A stretch of 64,000 bases of DNA, taken from contig JAODTK010005772.1 of NCBI GenBank assembly GCA_026419785.1, forward strand, positions 124,001 to 188,000, in the 5' to 3' direction. Source of the DNA: Sclerodactyla briareus (lineage: Eukaryota > Echinodermata > Holothuroidea > Dendrochirotida > Sclerodactylidae). The notes under the pieces are model-generated. The model was given only the letters and a program-made list of their open reading frames with translations, made no database searches and was not told where the DNA came from. Below, piece after piece: positions 1 to 11,544 of this stretch (positions are counted from its first letter, which is position 1; each line of letters begins with the position of its first letter). Position numbers and translations under genes: made by a program.

Positions 1-27
1 GTGTGGTGTGTGTGTGTGTGTGTGTGT

Positions 28-60
<33 letters not shown>

Positions 61-66
61 CGTGTG

Positions 67-104
<38 letters not shown>

Positions 105-110
105 GTGTGT
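1..110. repeat. (GT)n microsatellite at window edge
   Basis: Almost pure GT dinucleotides with a few C interruptions (GTGC). It runs to the window edge, so its true length is unknown. The apparent open frame across it is a Val/Cys dipeptide artefact of the repeat, not a gene. Confidence 0.97.
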
Positions 111-519
111 GAAGAAGGTACACCCAGGCCTCACATTCAAATTCAACATATTCCAGTCTAGATGCATAGATTTTCGTTTTAGTGTCATTCCACCACGAGC
201 AGGCACTTGTTCATCATTCTTATAGCGTATTTGTTTGAATCATAAGTCTTATTGCGTATCGACTATAAGGTTCTCATCATTGCATTCCGTGGTATAAAAG
301 CTCAGAAAACTGGTACTCCAGCCTATTTACATAAGTTGCTACACAGAGTCAACGCAGACCTGTTCGCTCCCATCTTCAATATCAACTTCAGGTCCCCAGG
401 TCTTGAACAAAACCATATGGTGACCGCAGCTTTATAAACTATATGTCCCCCTCCTATAGAATTTCCTTCCTGTTGATTTGAGGTCTCTTGACTCAATTGA
501 TCATTCAACGTCGTTTGAA

Positions 520-540
520 ACTCCCCCCCCCCCCCCAATC
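520..540. repeat. Poly-C tract
   Basis: A run of about 14 C. Similar tracts recur near 3380, 11556, 11586, 17008 (as G), 27255 (G), 56757 (G), 56826, 57331 (G) and 62523, usually inside dispersed repeats. Homopolymer lengths of this size are unreliable in raw assemblies. Confidence 0.9.
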
Positions 541-639
541 CTAATGTTTCCACTGCCTCTCAAGCACCGTAAGCCGCATTGAACATTGAACGAAGCACGA
601 TAGTACAGGATAGAGACAATCTTTAACTCATGTTTCAAC

Positions 640-1800
640 TGTTCAAACAACACTCGTAATTGTTTCAACGCCCGTAATGTCGATGAACAAGCCGATGCAT
701 CACCACCTGTAAGGTCAACGATCGAAAGATTCGAACATACCAGTGAAGGTGAGGTGACTTCACTCTTTCTGGAATCACTATCGAAATCTTGCAGTCTCGA
801 CCCCATTCCAACCTGGCTGCGATCAAGTTGTGTGTGGACAAGCTGCTGCCTCTAATAACATCTGTCATAAACGCATCCCTTTCCGAGAACAAGGTCCCTG
901 ATAAAGACTGCTCCTGTTATACCTCTTCTGAGGACACCTGGTCTGGGCTCCGACAACCTCAACCATAGACCCATCTCTAACTTACCATTCGTGATAAAAT
1001 TGCTGGAGAAAGTCGTCGATGTACGCTTGGAGCAGCAACAGTAACGGCCTCCGTGAACCGCTGCAGTTGGCCTATCGAAAGGCGCATTCCATGATGCCCT
1101 TCCTTGATGTACCTACGAAGGTCGGAATTAAGCTGTCACCATTGGACATTCCCACTCCGACCCTACGGAAGTGAAGCAGGGTGTCCCTCAGGGCTCCGTG
1201 TTGGGTCCCAAGCTCTTCACACTGTACACTGCACCACTTGGAGGTATTATTCGCATACACAACCTGCAATACCATTTTAAGCAGACGGCACCCGATTATA
1301 TGTGTCCTCCAACCCCCGCGACCAGCGTTGTTTGGGTGATATTGAGAAATGGATGGTTCTTAATATACTGAAGTTGAACACTGACAAAATCGAAGCAGAT
1401 ATATTCGCTTCCAGAATAATGCAGAGATTATCAACAACATCTCTACCTCTACAACAACTCTACCTATTGGGGACTCAGTAAACACACTGACGTCAGCAGC
1501 CAAAAGTTTTGGCGTGTCATTTGACACAACCCTCAGCATGGCCCAGCAGGTCAACAACATCTGCCGATCTGGATACGCCAGCCTGGCAGCCTCCGTAACA
1601 TTAACCGGATACGCCCACTCTTGACCACTGGTGCTATACTAAGCATTAGTCACTGGCATATCACCTCCCCCCGCTTGAACTATTGCAATTCCTTGCTCGT
1701 CGGCAAGACACAAGCTGATTACATGGATTGAGGACGGTTCCATTCATCACAGCCTTGCATTTAGGGACAACTGAGAACGTCCAGCGACTGTTTTTAGGTC
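640..1800 (+). mobile_element. Decayed CR1/L2-like non-LTR retrotransposon, RT region
   Basis: Conceptual translation across several frames recovers the ordered blocks of a CR1-clade reverse transcriptase. SLDPIPTWL lies near 792-818, followed by NHRPISNLPFVIKLLEKVV at 961-1017. [15 protein letters not shown] lies at 1174-1218, and a remnant of the catalytic box reads ADGTRLY near 1282-1302. The thumb-type tail FGVSFDTTLSMAQQVN lies near 1510-1555 and ITSPRLNYCNSLL near 1650-1700. In this family the catalytic box is normally YADD; here it is frameshifted and the second Asp is Gly, so the enzyme would be dead. At least three frame changes are needed to join the blocks. No endonuclease domain or 5' end is recognisable upstream. 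The family call rests on motif order and spacing; separating CR1 from L2 needs an alignment. Confidence 0.85.
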
Positions 1801-1829
1801 TTAATAAGACGTGAGATTATGTCATGATC

Positions 1830-2880
1830 CAATTTTCGGTCAGTCGCAGTCTAATTCCGTTCATTAATGGGGAAATGCGGTCTCCGACGACAGAGTTGCT
1901 GATGAAATTATGAGGCAACATTTTGGCATTTCAATATTTTAATTTATCTAAAAAAACTAAGCCACCTGATTCCACAGAACATGCTACACGGAAAGTTTCA
2001 ATTTATTAGGGCGCCTCATAATTTTATATTTCCACTTAAGGATACGGGCCTGGGTTTCGAAATATCCATTAATTAATTCCAGTTGGGCGCAGTGGAGTGG
2101 CCGTTCTTCTAGGTCAAGGATACGCATGCCCTCCCCCCGATTCAGCGGCAAAGCAGTTGAAACACAAACAACAATGATTTTGGTTTGGTCTAAGCGTATA
2201 CTCCGAATAACCGTGCGGATTTTAACAAGCTTAGACATCAGCAGGCGGGACTGCGGTAACTACCAACGTGCATATCCAGTAGAATTTTAAGTGAAACAAA
2301 AAAAAATATAAAACTGAATTTGCAGGCGATTTACTGTGAATTTCCAACAGTATACTAGTTTACCGTAGACTCTCGAGTATATTACGGACAACTCTTCTGC
2401 AATTCCAAAGTCAATTGTCCACAGTGTACAATACAAAACAAGAGGGCAATCCCCGGAGTTGCAGGATCTCATCGGCAAATGTGGAACTATTCATTTGTTT
2501 CAACCTGCTACTTTTTCGCGAGTTGCAAATGAACAAAATCTATCAAAATAGTCTGAAGAGATAATAGAATCTCAGTTAATTCACAGCATAAATGCTGGGA
2601 AAGAAGGGAAACCCTTTGTGTTGTGATACTTCGTATCTTGTTCTAAAATTTGGAATTATTCAGTCCTCCCAATCTCTAAATATACGGAAAACTGAACAGA
2701 AACTGAAATGAACTGAAATCCACATTTTTGGTAATTTCGGCTGATTGCATGGGATAATTTGTTATTTGTGTCTTTTTACACTGCTGCAAAGTTTAAAATC
2801 ATTCAGCCATTAGAAGCAGCGAATATCTGGAAAATAGTGAAAAACTTGTGAAAATGAAAAATTTACCCAAAATTTGACTT
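1830..2880. other. Unassigned non-coding stretch
   Basis: No RT motif, RNA gene or long open frame is recognisable. From about 2640 the text repeats a theme (fragments of 'ATTCAGCCATT', 'AATATCTGG', 'CAAAATTT') that continues into the 2880-3200 repeat, so part of it is probably interspersed repeat. Confidence 0.4.
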
Positions 2881-3210
2881 TTGCTCCCTAAATTCCACAA
2901 TTTTGATAGTTTTCGCCTAACTCTGAGAGCAATTATGTGTTTAGTGACTATACAAGCATGTGCAAAATTTCACTTTGTTCGGCCACTCCAAAATGGAGAT
3001 ATTTGCGAAAAAAACCATCAAAATCTGACGGACACGCAAACGCACACACACACACACGCAACAGACAAACGGAACTTTCGCGTGTGCACCTCATTCTGGA
3101 TCACCCGGCACCCTATATTACCCCACCAACGGGTACCTCTCAGTGGATAGTTCCTAACCACCACCATAGTGACCATAGCAACCGTTGCTAGGGCAACCAG
3201 CAGCGTAAAT
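2740..3210. repeat. Dispersed repeat with internal (CA)n
   Basis: The block contains a phrase about gauging cold 'AAAATGGAGATATTTGCG', then a (CA)n run at 3043-3060, then CACCTCATTCTGGATCACCC. The arrangement (AT-rich body, short (CA)n, GC-richer tail) parallels the other CA-bearing repeats near 31.7, 33.8 and 47.9 kb, although the flanking sequence differs. No coding signal. Confidence 0.5.
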
Positions 3211-3769
3211 ATATTAAATGCACTGACTACAATATCGCCCTCCGGCCTCCGGGGCCGATGAGATAACAACTATAATCGCAGCGGCCTTTATTGACTGAAA
3301 AAAATATCTGGTAAGAACCATTTCCCAGTTTCACAAGCGAAACGTATTCAGCAATCTGGTCGTTGGCCTCGCAGAGCCCCCCCCCCCCCCTCCCCCAACT
3401 AACACAAATTTCATCAAGGTGAAAGTGAAATTCATTATTGCCCAAAACATGATTCCAAACAATTTTTTTTCCTGTTGTAGTGGAGTACGCGAGTATCGAT
3501 GTTTACCTATTTACTTACTCGAATTCAAACGGGCGAACACATGTTGCTTACCTATCCATTCAGCCTTCATTTCATGTCCTCCTTCCCGTCCACGAAGCTA
3601 CCCATACTGTAGTAATCTATTGTATTTACCGTGACGTAAAAACTACAATTGAAAAAAGGTCAAAATTCGTAATTTCGATGAATAGGTCCCTGTGCGGACT
3701 TATACAAGTTGTTACTGTCGTATAGGTGAATATACTTGATACAGAGTGGAAATCCTTATTTTGTTGCCG

Positions 3770-4290
3770 GTAAATAAAGGTAACCTTAGGTCAGCAAGGG
3801 TAAACAAAATGCAAAGATGTAGGCTAATTTGTTATGTAGCTGGCCCGTGTGGACTGTGCATCCCAGTGTCGCTTTTGCATTATGGTTAGGTCAAAGGTCA
3901 ATAGGAGTAAACAGGAGTCCAAGTCAGATATCTTTGTAAGCACATCATAACTGGTCAACACATAGAGGGCTAATATCTGTCATGTAGGTAGTTCCAGTAC
4001 CAGTTTGATCTTTATTTGCGCGGTCAAATTAAAGTCAGCCTGGGTCAGCAGGGGTCAAGTAAGAAATTGTTGTAAATGTGAGTCCTGTTTGTTGCAAATA
4101 TGTGAGTTTATAGGGTATGTAGCATTGCCATGGACTTGATTGTCCCCTTTTGTTCTGGGGTCAGGCCGAAGGTCACTTGTGGTAACAGTCAGAATTGTTG
4201 TGAACACTGTTTGACTATCGGTACTCAATGCAGATGTGGAGGGCTCATACTTGCCATACTGTTTTACAATATTGAGTTTATATAATACAT
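3770..4290. repeat. Diverged AGGTCA-rich local repeats
   Basis: Degenerate units recur with the theme 'AGGTCAGCAAGGGTAA' (about 3788, 3895, 4038, 4160), spaced roughly 105-145 bp. Phrases such as 'GAGGGCTAATATCTGTCAT' and 'GAGGGCTCATACTTGCCAT' appear in parallel positions. This looks like an old tandem array whose units have diverged, with no open frame conserved across units. Confidence 0.5.
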
Positions 4291-4519
4291 TTTAACTTCT
4301 CACTGAATAATTGCTCAACATTTTGAGAGCTGAGCAGCTACATGAATGGAACCTATTCTAACAAACTATGTCAAGTGTCTAATTAATGGGGCTACTGTGA
4401 TTTCATTCCACTGGAACACTTGGTTCCATCGAATAATGTGAAAAATCCTTCCTGCATGGGTAGCCTCGGTATCACAGTCTCGCTGCATACATTTAGTACA
4501 CATCACTACAGTGCCATGC

Positions 4520-5160
4520 AACACTTTTTTTCATTCTAAAAAGAAATAAGTTGTCTGGAGCAGCTGAATTTATAGGTGCTTATTGTTTAACCGTATACGA
4601 TATTATGGGGATATCCAGTAGGTGTTTCATGTTACTGTACCCTGCATACTGGCGAATGAGACTCTTTTTGAAGATTGAAAATTATATACCTGAGTCAAGG
4701 GGAAATGAAGAATGCTGTCTAACACATAGCTACCTGAGACCCTTAAATGATACATGAAAATGACTAGGATTGAACATTTCCTTTCTGAGCAATTTGGACA
4801 AACCTCTGGAGAACTGTCTGGAGTGGTCCTCCGCTTCACGTAGGTTTTCTACTAGTATGGGAATACATGGCCCCTATTATAAATTTGCGTCTGGTGTAAA
4901 GTCATTTGAAGTCAACAGAGGTTAGAGTTGGACAAATTGTACACATGATAGCTGTTGAATGTGTAGAGGTCATACTTGGCATACAGAGAACATGTCTCTG
5001 TGTCGGTCCGAAGTCATCTGAAATTTCTCTAATGTAAAATAAGGCAAGGAGTTACTACGCATTGTTGCGTTCTTCTCAGAGTGTACTATTGTACCATTGT
5101 TTTGCATGTGATGTGAGACGAGAGTGCCTAGATATATGTGCGTCAAATCGAGCAATGCTT
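4520..5160. repeat. Dispersed repeat family, copy 1 (second copy 15.4-15.9 kb)
   Basis: Shares ordered blocks with 15410-15720: 'CTAAAAAGAAATAAGTTG', 'ACTGTACCCTGCATACTG', 'AAGAATGCTGTC.AACACAT', 'CATACAGAGAACATG', 'GAAGTCATC', and 'CACTACGCATTGTTGC'-like text. The copies differ by substitutions and by a longer middle part here (4745-4970). Minus-strand translations share NATMRSxSxPY, but neither copy is an extended open frame. A weaker third relative lies near 36470-36540. The repeat is non-autonomous and its class is unknown. Confidence 0.75.
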
Positions 5161-5164
5161 TGTG

Positions 5165-6640
5165 ATATGTTATACGTGGTAGACGAGGAGTGCATTAGAC
5201 AGCATTGCAGTCACTCATAGTCACTTGCTAAATTGTTTGCTTGCATGTAAACGTACACCATCGAAAGAAATCCATGTTGCGTATGGTTGGAGCGACGGAC
5301 TGACGGAAAAGTTTCTATCACTTGAGAACTGATGGATTGTAAAAGGCATTATCGATGGTGTTCGCCTGAGGTACCGAGGTGCCTTTTCAAAATCCAATAA
5401 CGAAAATGAAAACTCTAAGGACCCTATCCGTTACGATCGAATCCCGGGTCATTTATAACTGTAGGCGGATTTTTGCAGAATCACACCGATCACAAACTCG
5501 ACTCGCTATAATTGACTTTTCCAGAGGCAACTATTCTTGATCGCATTCTTTATTTAGCACCATGAGACAGCATACCCCTTTCACCCCACCCATTTCATTG
5601 ACCAGTCTTCACCTTCCCCGGAACGGTTCCATTGCACTTCAAAACAAATTGAGAATCGTCACAATAAAACCAGCAAGGTACGTCGAGTTTTAATTAGAGG
5701 GTGCTCGTCGTGAATTGTACTGCGGATTATTGATAATTCTTCTATTGTGCGGGTAATCCCAAATTGGAAGAGCGCCCCCTATTCAGTACAGTTTTTACTT
5801 GGAGATAAATACTGAATACCGAATAGCGCATTCGGAGGGTTAGTTTTCGTCTTCTTCTCTTGCTAACTTTAGGAGTTGTTATTTCTTAGGTTAAGGAGTA
5901 GCTAACGCTCTTTAATTTCGTTGTAATAATGAATGAACCAAATTTAGTGTGCCTTCTTCAGCTCGCTATCGAATGTCAGTTTTGGGGACAATAGCCCATC
6001 AAGGACCATACTTATCTAGCGGGTTAATTATATTGCTATATGCACTCGAGCTGCGCCCTCCTGAATCGCTTTGAATGAACTCCCGATAATGCATATCTCT
6101 GGTAAACCACGCTCGACCGTTGGTTAATCCCTTCGACCAAAAATAGTACTGCAGTGAGCGGGTTCTCAAATCACCAGACCAATTCGTGATTATAAAACAC
6201 ATGTTACAAAAGACCACTAACGACACTTGACATCGGAAGTTGCGAAGGGAATCGCTGCGAACCTTTCACAACAGTGAGCCTATCCCAATGGGGTGGTAAG
6301 TTGTGAAGTTGTGCCCAATTTAAAACAATACAAAACTTTTGCAACACCCTGGATAACCTTGAATTACTCGGAATAATTGGAAAACTCTCAATTTATTTTG
6401 CAGCCAGCACATGAAGAAATATCGGTGGCATTCTACAGAGATCGCGTTATCACGCTATTTCAGGATTCGATCCCTCTCCAAACTGAATGAAATTGGATTT
6501 ACTCGCAAAAGCGTTCGTTCTCTCATATCTGCGACCTATGCATGCTTCTTTTAAAGTTGATAATGGTTTCCAGTCTTAAGATATCCTTCTAAAAGAATGA
6601 GCCATTTAGAGATGTAACCTCTTTTTACTTTGAATGACCG
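5165..6640. other. No recognisable feature
   Basis: Mixed-composition sequence. No open frame over 80 codons, no RNA gene and no obvious repeat relative elsewhere in the window. Confidence 0.4.
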
Positions 6641-6679
6641 CAAACTAGTCACCTCTAAAAATTGTCTCTTCTCACATAC

Positions 6680-7150
6680 CACATATTTGCCTGATTTGAA
6701 CTTGATAAATGCTTGCAAGAATTAATTAAATACATAATTATCACACAACATGCTTTTCTAGAAACTGGCATTCCCCACCCGAACTGTCTTGAACTGTTTT
6801 TCCAACCAATGGGGTCTATCCTCTTCATATCTGCATTTAACATACCTAATTAGACTGACAAATGCCTGCGTTCCCCCATAAATCCTTCTAGCAAGCTTTT
6901 AGGGCTCTACAGCGTCATATTATCAACTTTTTTGAAGTTTGAGACAGGCTTGCACTTTCCTGATATCGTGCTCACAAGCTTTTTCGTTGTTGGTCTATTC
7001 TGACCTCGCATGACTTTGAACTGGTACCAGGACTAGTTTTTTTTAACCTAATGTATGTTTGCGTTATTCAGATATCGTGCTCATGATGCCTAGGCGTCGA
7101 TGGTCCCATACACACCGGGCCCACACGCACGCACATACATACATGCACCA
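6680..7150. repeat. ATATCGTG dispersed-repeat fragments
   Basis: Contains TTGAACTTGATAAATGCTTGC near 6697-6717, GATATCGTGCTCACAAGC near 6961 and a second GATATCGTGCTCATGATG near 7070, followed by a short CA/CG-rich stretch. These are the core words of the family best preserved near 31.6 and 47.8 kb. The two ATATCGTG sites suggest two nested or tandem fragments. Confidence 0.6.
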
Positions 7151-7784
7151 CTGGATTTCTTTTTTCTCTGGCAAGTCATCAACCCCCGTTCCCTACCCCC
7201 CCACCCCCTCAATGTATCTTTCTGAGGCCGCTGCATCTCACCAGCACCCACCCTCTACCCGTTACCTAGGAAATTGTCATAGCGCTCACTGAGGGCTTAG
7301 GCGCTATACAGTAGAGATTCCTGAATATATCAAGTCAATGTTATATTCGACTCCCCGTGAATGTAATAAACGTTTACTCCAAATTATAAATTGTAGACAT
7401 ACGGTGAATGGAATAACGATCAACGCGGTTTGTAATAATGCAGTATTTCATATCCTATGCAGTGCAATCGATAGTTACGTCCGTATGTCTCTATTCCCTC
7501 TGCTCCGTCTTCTCTATGTTCCTGGTGTTCTGACCTCTGTATGTTCCGACCTCCATATGATTTGCTACCAAGAGTTGCTCCATAGTGGCGTAACTACTGG
7601 AGTGTACCGGAAGAAGGGTGGACCCCCGGAAACCTATAGTGTCCCAGAAAGTGATACTCGAATTGTTGGTTTTTTTTTATGTTTTGTAGTTGGTGAATTA
7701 CAATATCAGTTTAATATATGTTAATTCTCAGGATAAGAAAAGAAAGTATTTACTTCCTTCTTCTTCATCCCGAATGCCCTACTA

Positions 7785-7965
7785 ATGCAAACACTTTGTC
7801 TGGTCGGAAATTCGAGTGGGCACACTGCAGGCCACTGCATCGTCTGTCTACCAGCATCCCGCTTAGGTCGGTTGGGGTCAAGGCGTGACGAGAAGACGGT
7901 CGAACTTGGAGCAGGAAGTGCTTTTATCTCGATGTTTAGAGGAAGTAAAAGTCGCGCGAACCTTT
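7785..7965 (+). pseudogene. 18S rRNA 3' end, degenerate fragment
   Basis: The stretch 'GAGAAGACGGTCGAACTTG' at about 7890-7908 and 'TAGAGGAAGTAAAAGTCG' at 7936-7953 are the universally conserved terminal helix and 3' tail of eukaryotic 18S rRNA. After them the expected text (the end of 18S, with the GTAGGTGAACCTGCGG-type sequence) is scrambled. Upstream, only a weak echo of the region just before helix 44 is visible (about 7820-7860). An insertion splits the two conserved words. It is followed, in correct order and orientation, by spacer and 28S-like sequence, so this is part of an rDNA unit and not an isolated match. The mutations in normally invariant bases indicate a pseudogene or a badly sequenced unit. 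Confidence 0.85.
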
Positions 7966-8387
7966 GATCGAGGCAATGACTTCAGAAACCGAAGCGGAAA
8001 GACCCAAGGGCACCTTCTTCAATTAGGCTTGGCGGCGGAAGTACCCGGCAGTCGTGGCGTTGAGTCGATAGCCGTCACCACCTCCTGGGCATCCCCTTCC
8101 GTTTCGTCGCCCGCAGGACGACGGCGCCAGGAGGGGACATACATACCCAGAGCTTACGATGACGGCACCAGGCTGCCGCGCTCGGCGCGGCGATTGGTCT
8201 GTCTCCGACCGCGGGACTCTCGAAGGGGTTCCTGCGGCGCGGAGCATGGACGATCGTAACTCGACATGGAGGGACGTGCGTGAAACTGTCCGCGTCCGCC
8301 CGTTCATTCTCCTCCGAGAGGAGTGTTGATTGGCGCGATCGAAAGCGATGCTCCGCAGGTCGCTCTGTGCGACCGAACCCGCCCCTG
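7966..8387 (+). other. rDNA spacer-like, GC-rich; 5.8S not recognisable
   Basis: This 420-bp GC-rich interval sits where ITS1-5.8S-ITS2 should be. I looked for the conserved 5.8S words (the CGATGAAGAACGCAGC and TGAATTGCAG types) and could not find them. The interval is also shorter than expected for two spacers plus a 155-nt 5.8S. Either an internal deletion removed 5.8S or it is diverged beyond recognition. Open frames here (for example minus strand 8023-8421) follow from GC-rich composition. Confidence 0.6.
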
Positions 8388-10070
8388 TCCAGATCTCAGT
8401 TCGAGCCCTGAATTTAGACATATACTAAGCAGCTGAGCGGAGGTGGAAAGAGAGGTGTGGCGTACGGAGATCCGAAGTCTTGCCGACGGAGCTTCCGTTC
8501 TCTGCTTGAATTGAGGCAACTTCGAATAACTTCAGAGTGGGTGATAGTCCCGGTTAATAGTTTTGAGTACCATGAGAGAACGTCGGAAAGAACTCTGAAT
8601 AGAGAGTTCGAAAGACGTGGAACTATTAAGAAACCGTCCTGGTACATTCTGTACATGCGGCTCGCCGTTACTCGCTCCACAAGGTCAACTATGCCTCTCG
8701 GGTCCCGAGGTTTCACCGGCATCTATATTCACCTCGCGCTTTGAAATTGGGTGCGGGATTGCAGCAGGCGTAGGTGGTTGTTCTCCTGCCCTGTTTTCTC
8801 TTCCGACCCTAGTGTCTGGCCCGGCGAGCAAAAGAGGCTTGTCTCGCCGTGACCGCCCTGTGCGGTTCCGCGGAGCGACATTCCGTGATGGAAGACTGTC
8901 CAGCTGCTCGCTGCCGTGTCACAAAGTAGCCGGATGGTCCTCCTTCCCCGTTTCCCCCGCTTAGGTCTGGTGGTCGGGCGCGATCTATAATAGAACCTTC
9001 TCTTCCTAGCTTCCGAACTGCTCCTTGCAAACAACAGAAAAACCTAGCAGGCCTGCGAGTTCGGAGGGACTGCGAACTCTCCAGGCAAAAAGTGGAATAT
9101 CCGGCGGCCCCGTTGGTGGGTAGGTGGAATCCCGGCCCCTCAGAGTCTGGTGCATTGCCGCCTTGTTCCCAACGCGGCGTCTCCTCGCGAAGTGCAGCCG
9201 GGTGGAGCAGAGCACTTAATGCTGAAACCCAGAAGATAGTAACAATGCATTGGCGGGGTGAGGCCAGAGGTGGGGGTCAGCTGATGCTCTGACGTGCCAA
9301 TCAATCGACTGAATTGAGTACAGGGTCGGGAGACCTATCGAATCATCTAGTAGCTGGTTCCTTCCTAAGTTTCCTTTCAGGATTTTTGGCTGTCTGATAA
9401 CGCTATATTAAGACATAATTGGAGTCGAAACGACCTCAACCTAACCTCAAACTTTCAATTGATACGAAGAATGACTTGCCTTGCGCCCCTCTGGGGGCTA
9501 GCGGAGTACGTGCACGAGAATGACAAGCGCGCGCTCAGTGGGGCTGTCTTGTTAATCATGACTGGTGTTGTGGGATGAACCGAACACCCGGCCAAGCCTT
9601 CTTACTCGGTCACTCATCAGAGCTCACAGAGAGCGTTGTTATAAAACAGCTGGACGGTGGCCTAAGTAGACGGTAACTGCTAGGGATGGGGGAATAATAT
9701 CATCTGCTTATTCACTAGCTCTGAAAGTAGATGGCGCTGAGCGGTGTCTGTACCAGTCGGTCGTGTCGTAGGGAAACTAGTAGGTCCCCGATGGTTAGAA
9801 GGACACTGCGGGGGGTTACGATGCGCTTCAAGGGTGAACCCGCATGGAGCCGCCGAGGACGCATGTCTTGGTGATAGTAGCAAAGATATAAGACGATAGC
9901 CTGAAGATAGAGCTGTCGAGAAGTGTTCCAGTGAGCAGTTTCAGGGCCTCATATCTTACGAGGATGGACCCACAACCGTTACAGGACCGGGATGCTCCGA
10001 CGGCCCGTGAAACTTGAGAAGAATGAAAGCGTCACAGATGCAGCAGAATAAAGCGCATATACCGAGTGAA
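8388..10070 (+). pseudogene. 28S rRNA 5' half, degenerate
   Basis: Collinear with eukaryotic 28S rRNA. The start CAGATCTCAG and TATACTAAGCA..GCGGAGG lie at 8390-8442. GAGTACCATGAGAGAACGTC, GAACTCTGAATAGAGAGTTC and the start of D2 lie at 8565-8640. AGGCCAGAGG and GACGTGCCAATCAATCG lie at 9262-9308, and ATCTAGTAGCTGGTTCC near 9344-9361. CGAAACGACCTCAACC..CTCAAACTTT lies at 9427-9457, GGGATGAACCGAACACC near 9573 and GGACGGTGGCC at 9652-9662. GTAGATGGCGCTGAGCG lies at 9727-9743, and GGAGCCGCCGAGG..CTTGGTGATAGTAGCAAA at 9845-9884. Similarity fades at about 10070, roughly mid-molecule. Small indels and substitutions occur in bases that are near-invariant in functional 28S, so this copy is unlikely to give working rRNA. 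GC content is clearly above the flanks. Confidence 0.9.
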
Positions 10071-10739
10071 AAATCGAGTTTCAATTTATCCTACCGAAGG
10101 TTAAAAAACAAAACAAAAAACAGGGAAGAATTGGAGGCCTAATGGGATGGAGATGATTCCACAATTACATGTATATCGAGGATATAGGGAATATTCTCTC
10201 CCACAAAACGAGCTTCAATGTACACGGTACAGTTACATTCAAACCTGTTAAGCCTCGTTGCTATAACCTCGGAGCCGATTTCATGTTCTATATTTAACGA
10301 TGAAACGGTTTGATAGCTTCCATTAAAACATGCTATTTTGTAGGTTTCGGAATAAGTGTGATCAAACTGCATGATTACCCGTTGCATGAGAAACTAAATT
10401 GTCACCCGCTCTACTTGAGGCCAGAATTTTTGTCGAAATTCCTGACATTCGTCACTCTCGGTTCTTCTCCCATTAACATTGAGAGGAGTACATATTTAAA
10501 CTCACCCGGTCTCAACAAACGGTCACAACAAACCGCGTTCGCTGCCCTCAGAGACTCAGAAAAATCAAAGCTCGAATCGAATCGGATCGAAGTCATGATA
10601 TTCATCAGTGTTTCATCAGTGTAGAAAATGTGGTTGAATAACTCTTTCAAAATGGCTGAATGATCAATAACCCCGCCTGACTACAGTATTCAACAATTTA
10701 CGGATAACATTGGCAAATTTGTCTGGCTTTCCCAATTTA

Positions 10740-10775
10740 AAGGAGGACCTTTTTTTTCTTTTTTTTCTTCTTTCG
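10740..10775. repeat. Poly-T / T-rich tract
   Basis: T-rich run with C interruptions. It is simple sequence with no adjacent gene seen. Confidence 0.8.
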
Positions 10776-10959
10776 CCCAACTAAATCAGCTCTTGACGAG
10801 GAACAATGCTTGAACTTGTACTTGCCTTGCAATCATGTAGCCGTTTGTATTAATATCTCTCGATGCGATCCCTTTGCACTATCCAACGTGGGTTGATTGT
10901 AACAAAATTTGTGATTCTAATGATTACCTTATTCTTTTTACCATGTGTTCCTTACATTC

Positions 10960-11060
10960 ACCATACTATGATTACGAATCATGTATTGTTCGCGTTCATC
11001 AGACATCGTGCTTACAAGCTTTCTTAGGTTCCAGTTTCCCATAACCAGTAGCGTCACAGG
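10960..11060. repeat. ATATCGTG-family fragment plus GTAGCGTCAC word
   Basis: 'GTTCGCGTTCATCAGACATCGTGCT' (read in pieces) and 'TTACAAGC' match the core of the dispersed ATATCGTG family. It is followed by 'CCAGTAGCGTCACAGGAGG', a 'GTGGCGTCAC' word that recurs in poly-C repeats (11600, 34623, 62240). Confidence 0.55.
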
Positions 11061-11544
11061 AGGAGGGGGTCAGGAAGGAGGCAGCCACCTCTACAGAAAC
11101 AAAATGGCGCCAAACGAAGGTAGGCTAGGCCTACACGAGATTTTTTGTAGAGAAAAAACAGCAAACGCAAATAAATTGAGGATGTTACAGCAGAAGATGT
11201 TACAAAAGAGACACAGTAATTGCACTATGGACGTTCCTGCCGCCTGTATGACTTAAAGTAGCCAGGTTCCCAATATAAGCGGTGCCAATTGAAGGTACAT
11301 AAAACAAATATCTATGTACCATCCCAAAACGGACACGTACGGAAGAAGTAGAAATGTGAAATGAAATTGAAGTAAGAATAGTGTAAGGTAGGTTTCGCAG
11401 AGTTTAGGGTAGGGTGAGCAGCCATACAAGGTAGCAAGTTCCTGTAGCCGCCATTGTATACCCCCACTCCCCAACTCTTCTGTCCTTCTTCCGTATTACC
11501 TGTTTAGTACTTCAGTCGGAAATCTAAAACGGTGATGTCCAGCC

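Noticed and set aside
1-225. Open frame across the (GT)n tract
   Set aside because: Val/Cys/Arg dipeptide pattern produced by the microsatellite.
7885-9292. Overlapping open frames of 60-132 codons on both strands
   Set aside because: They lie in GC-rich rDNA-derived sequence, where stop codons are rare, and none resembles a protein.
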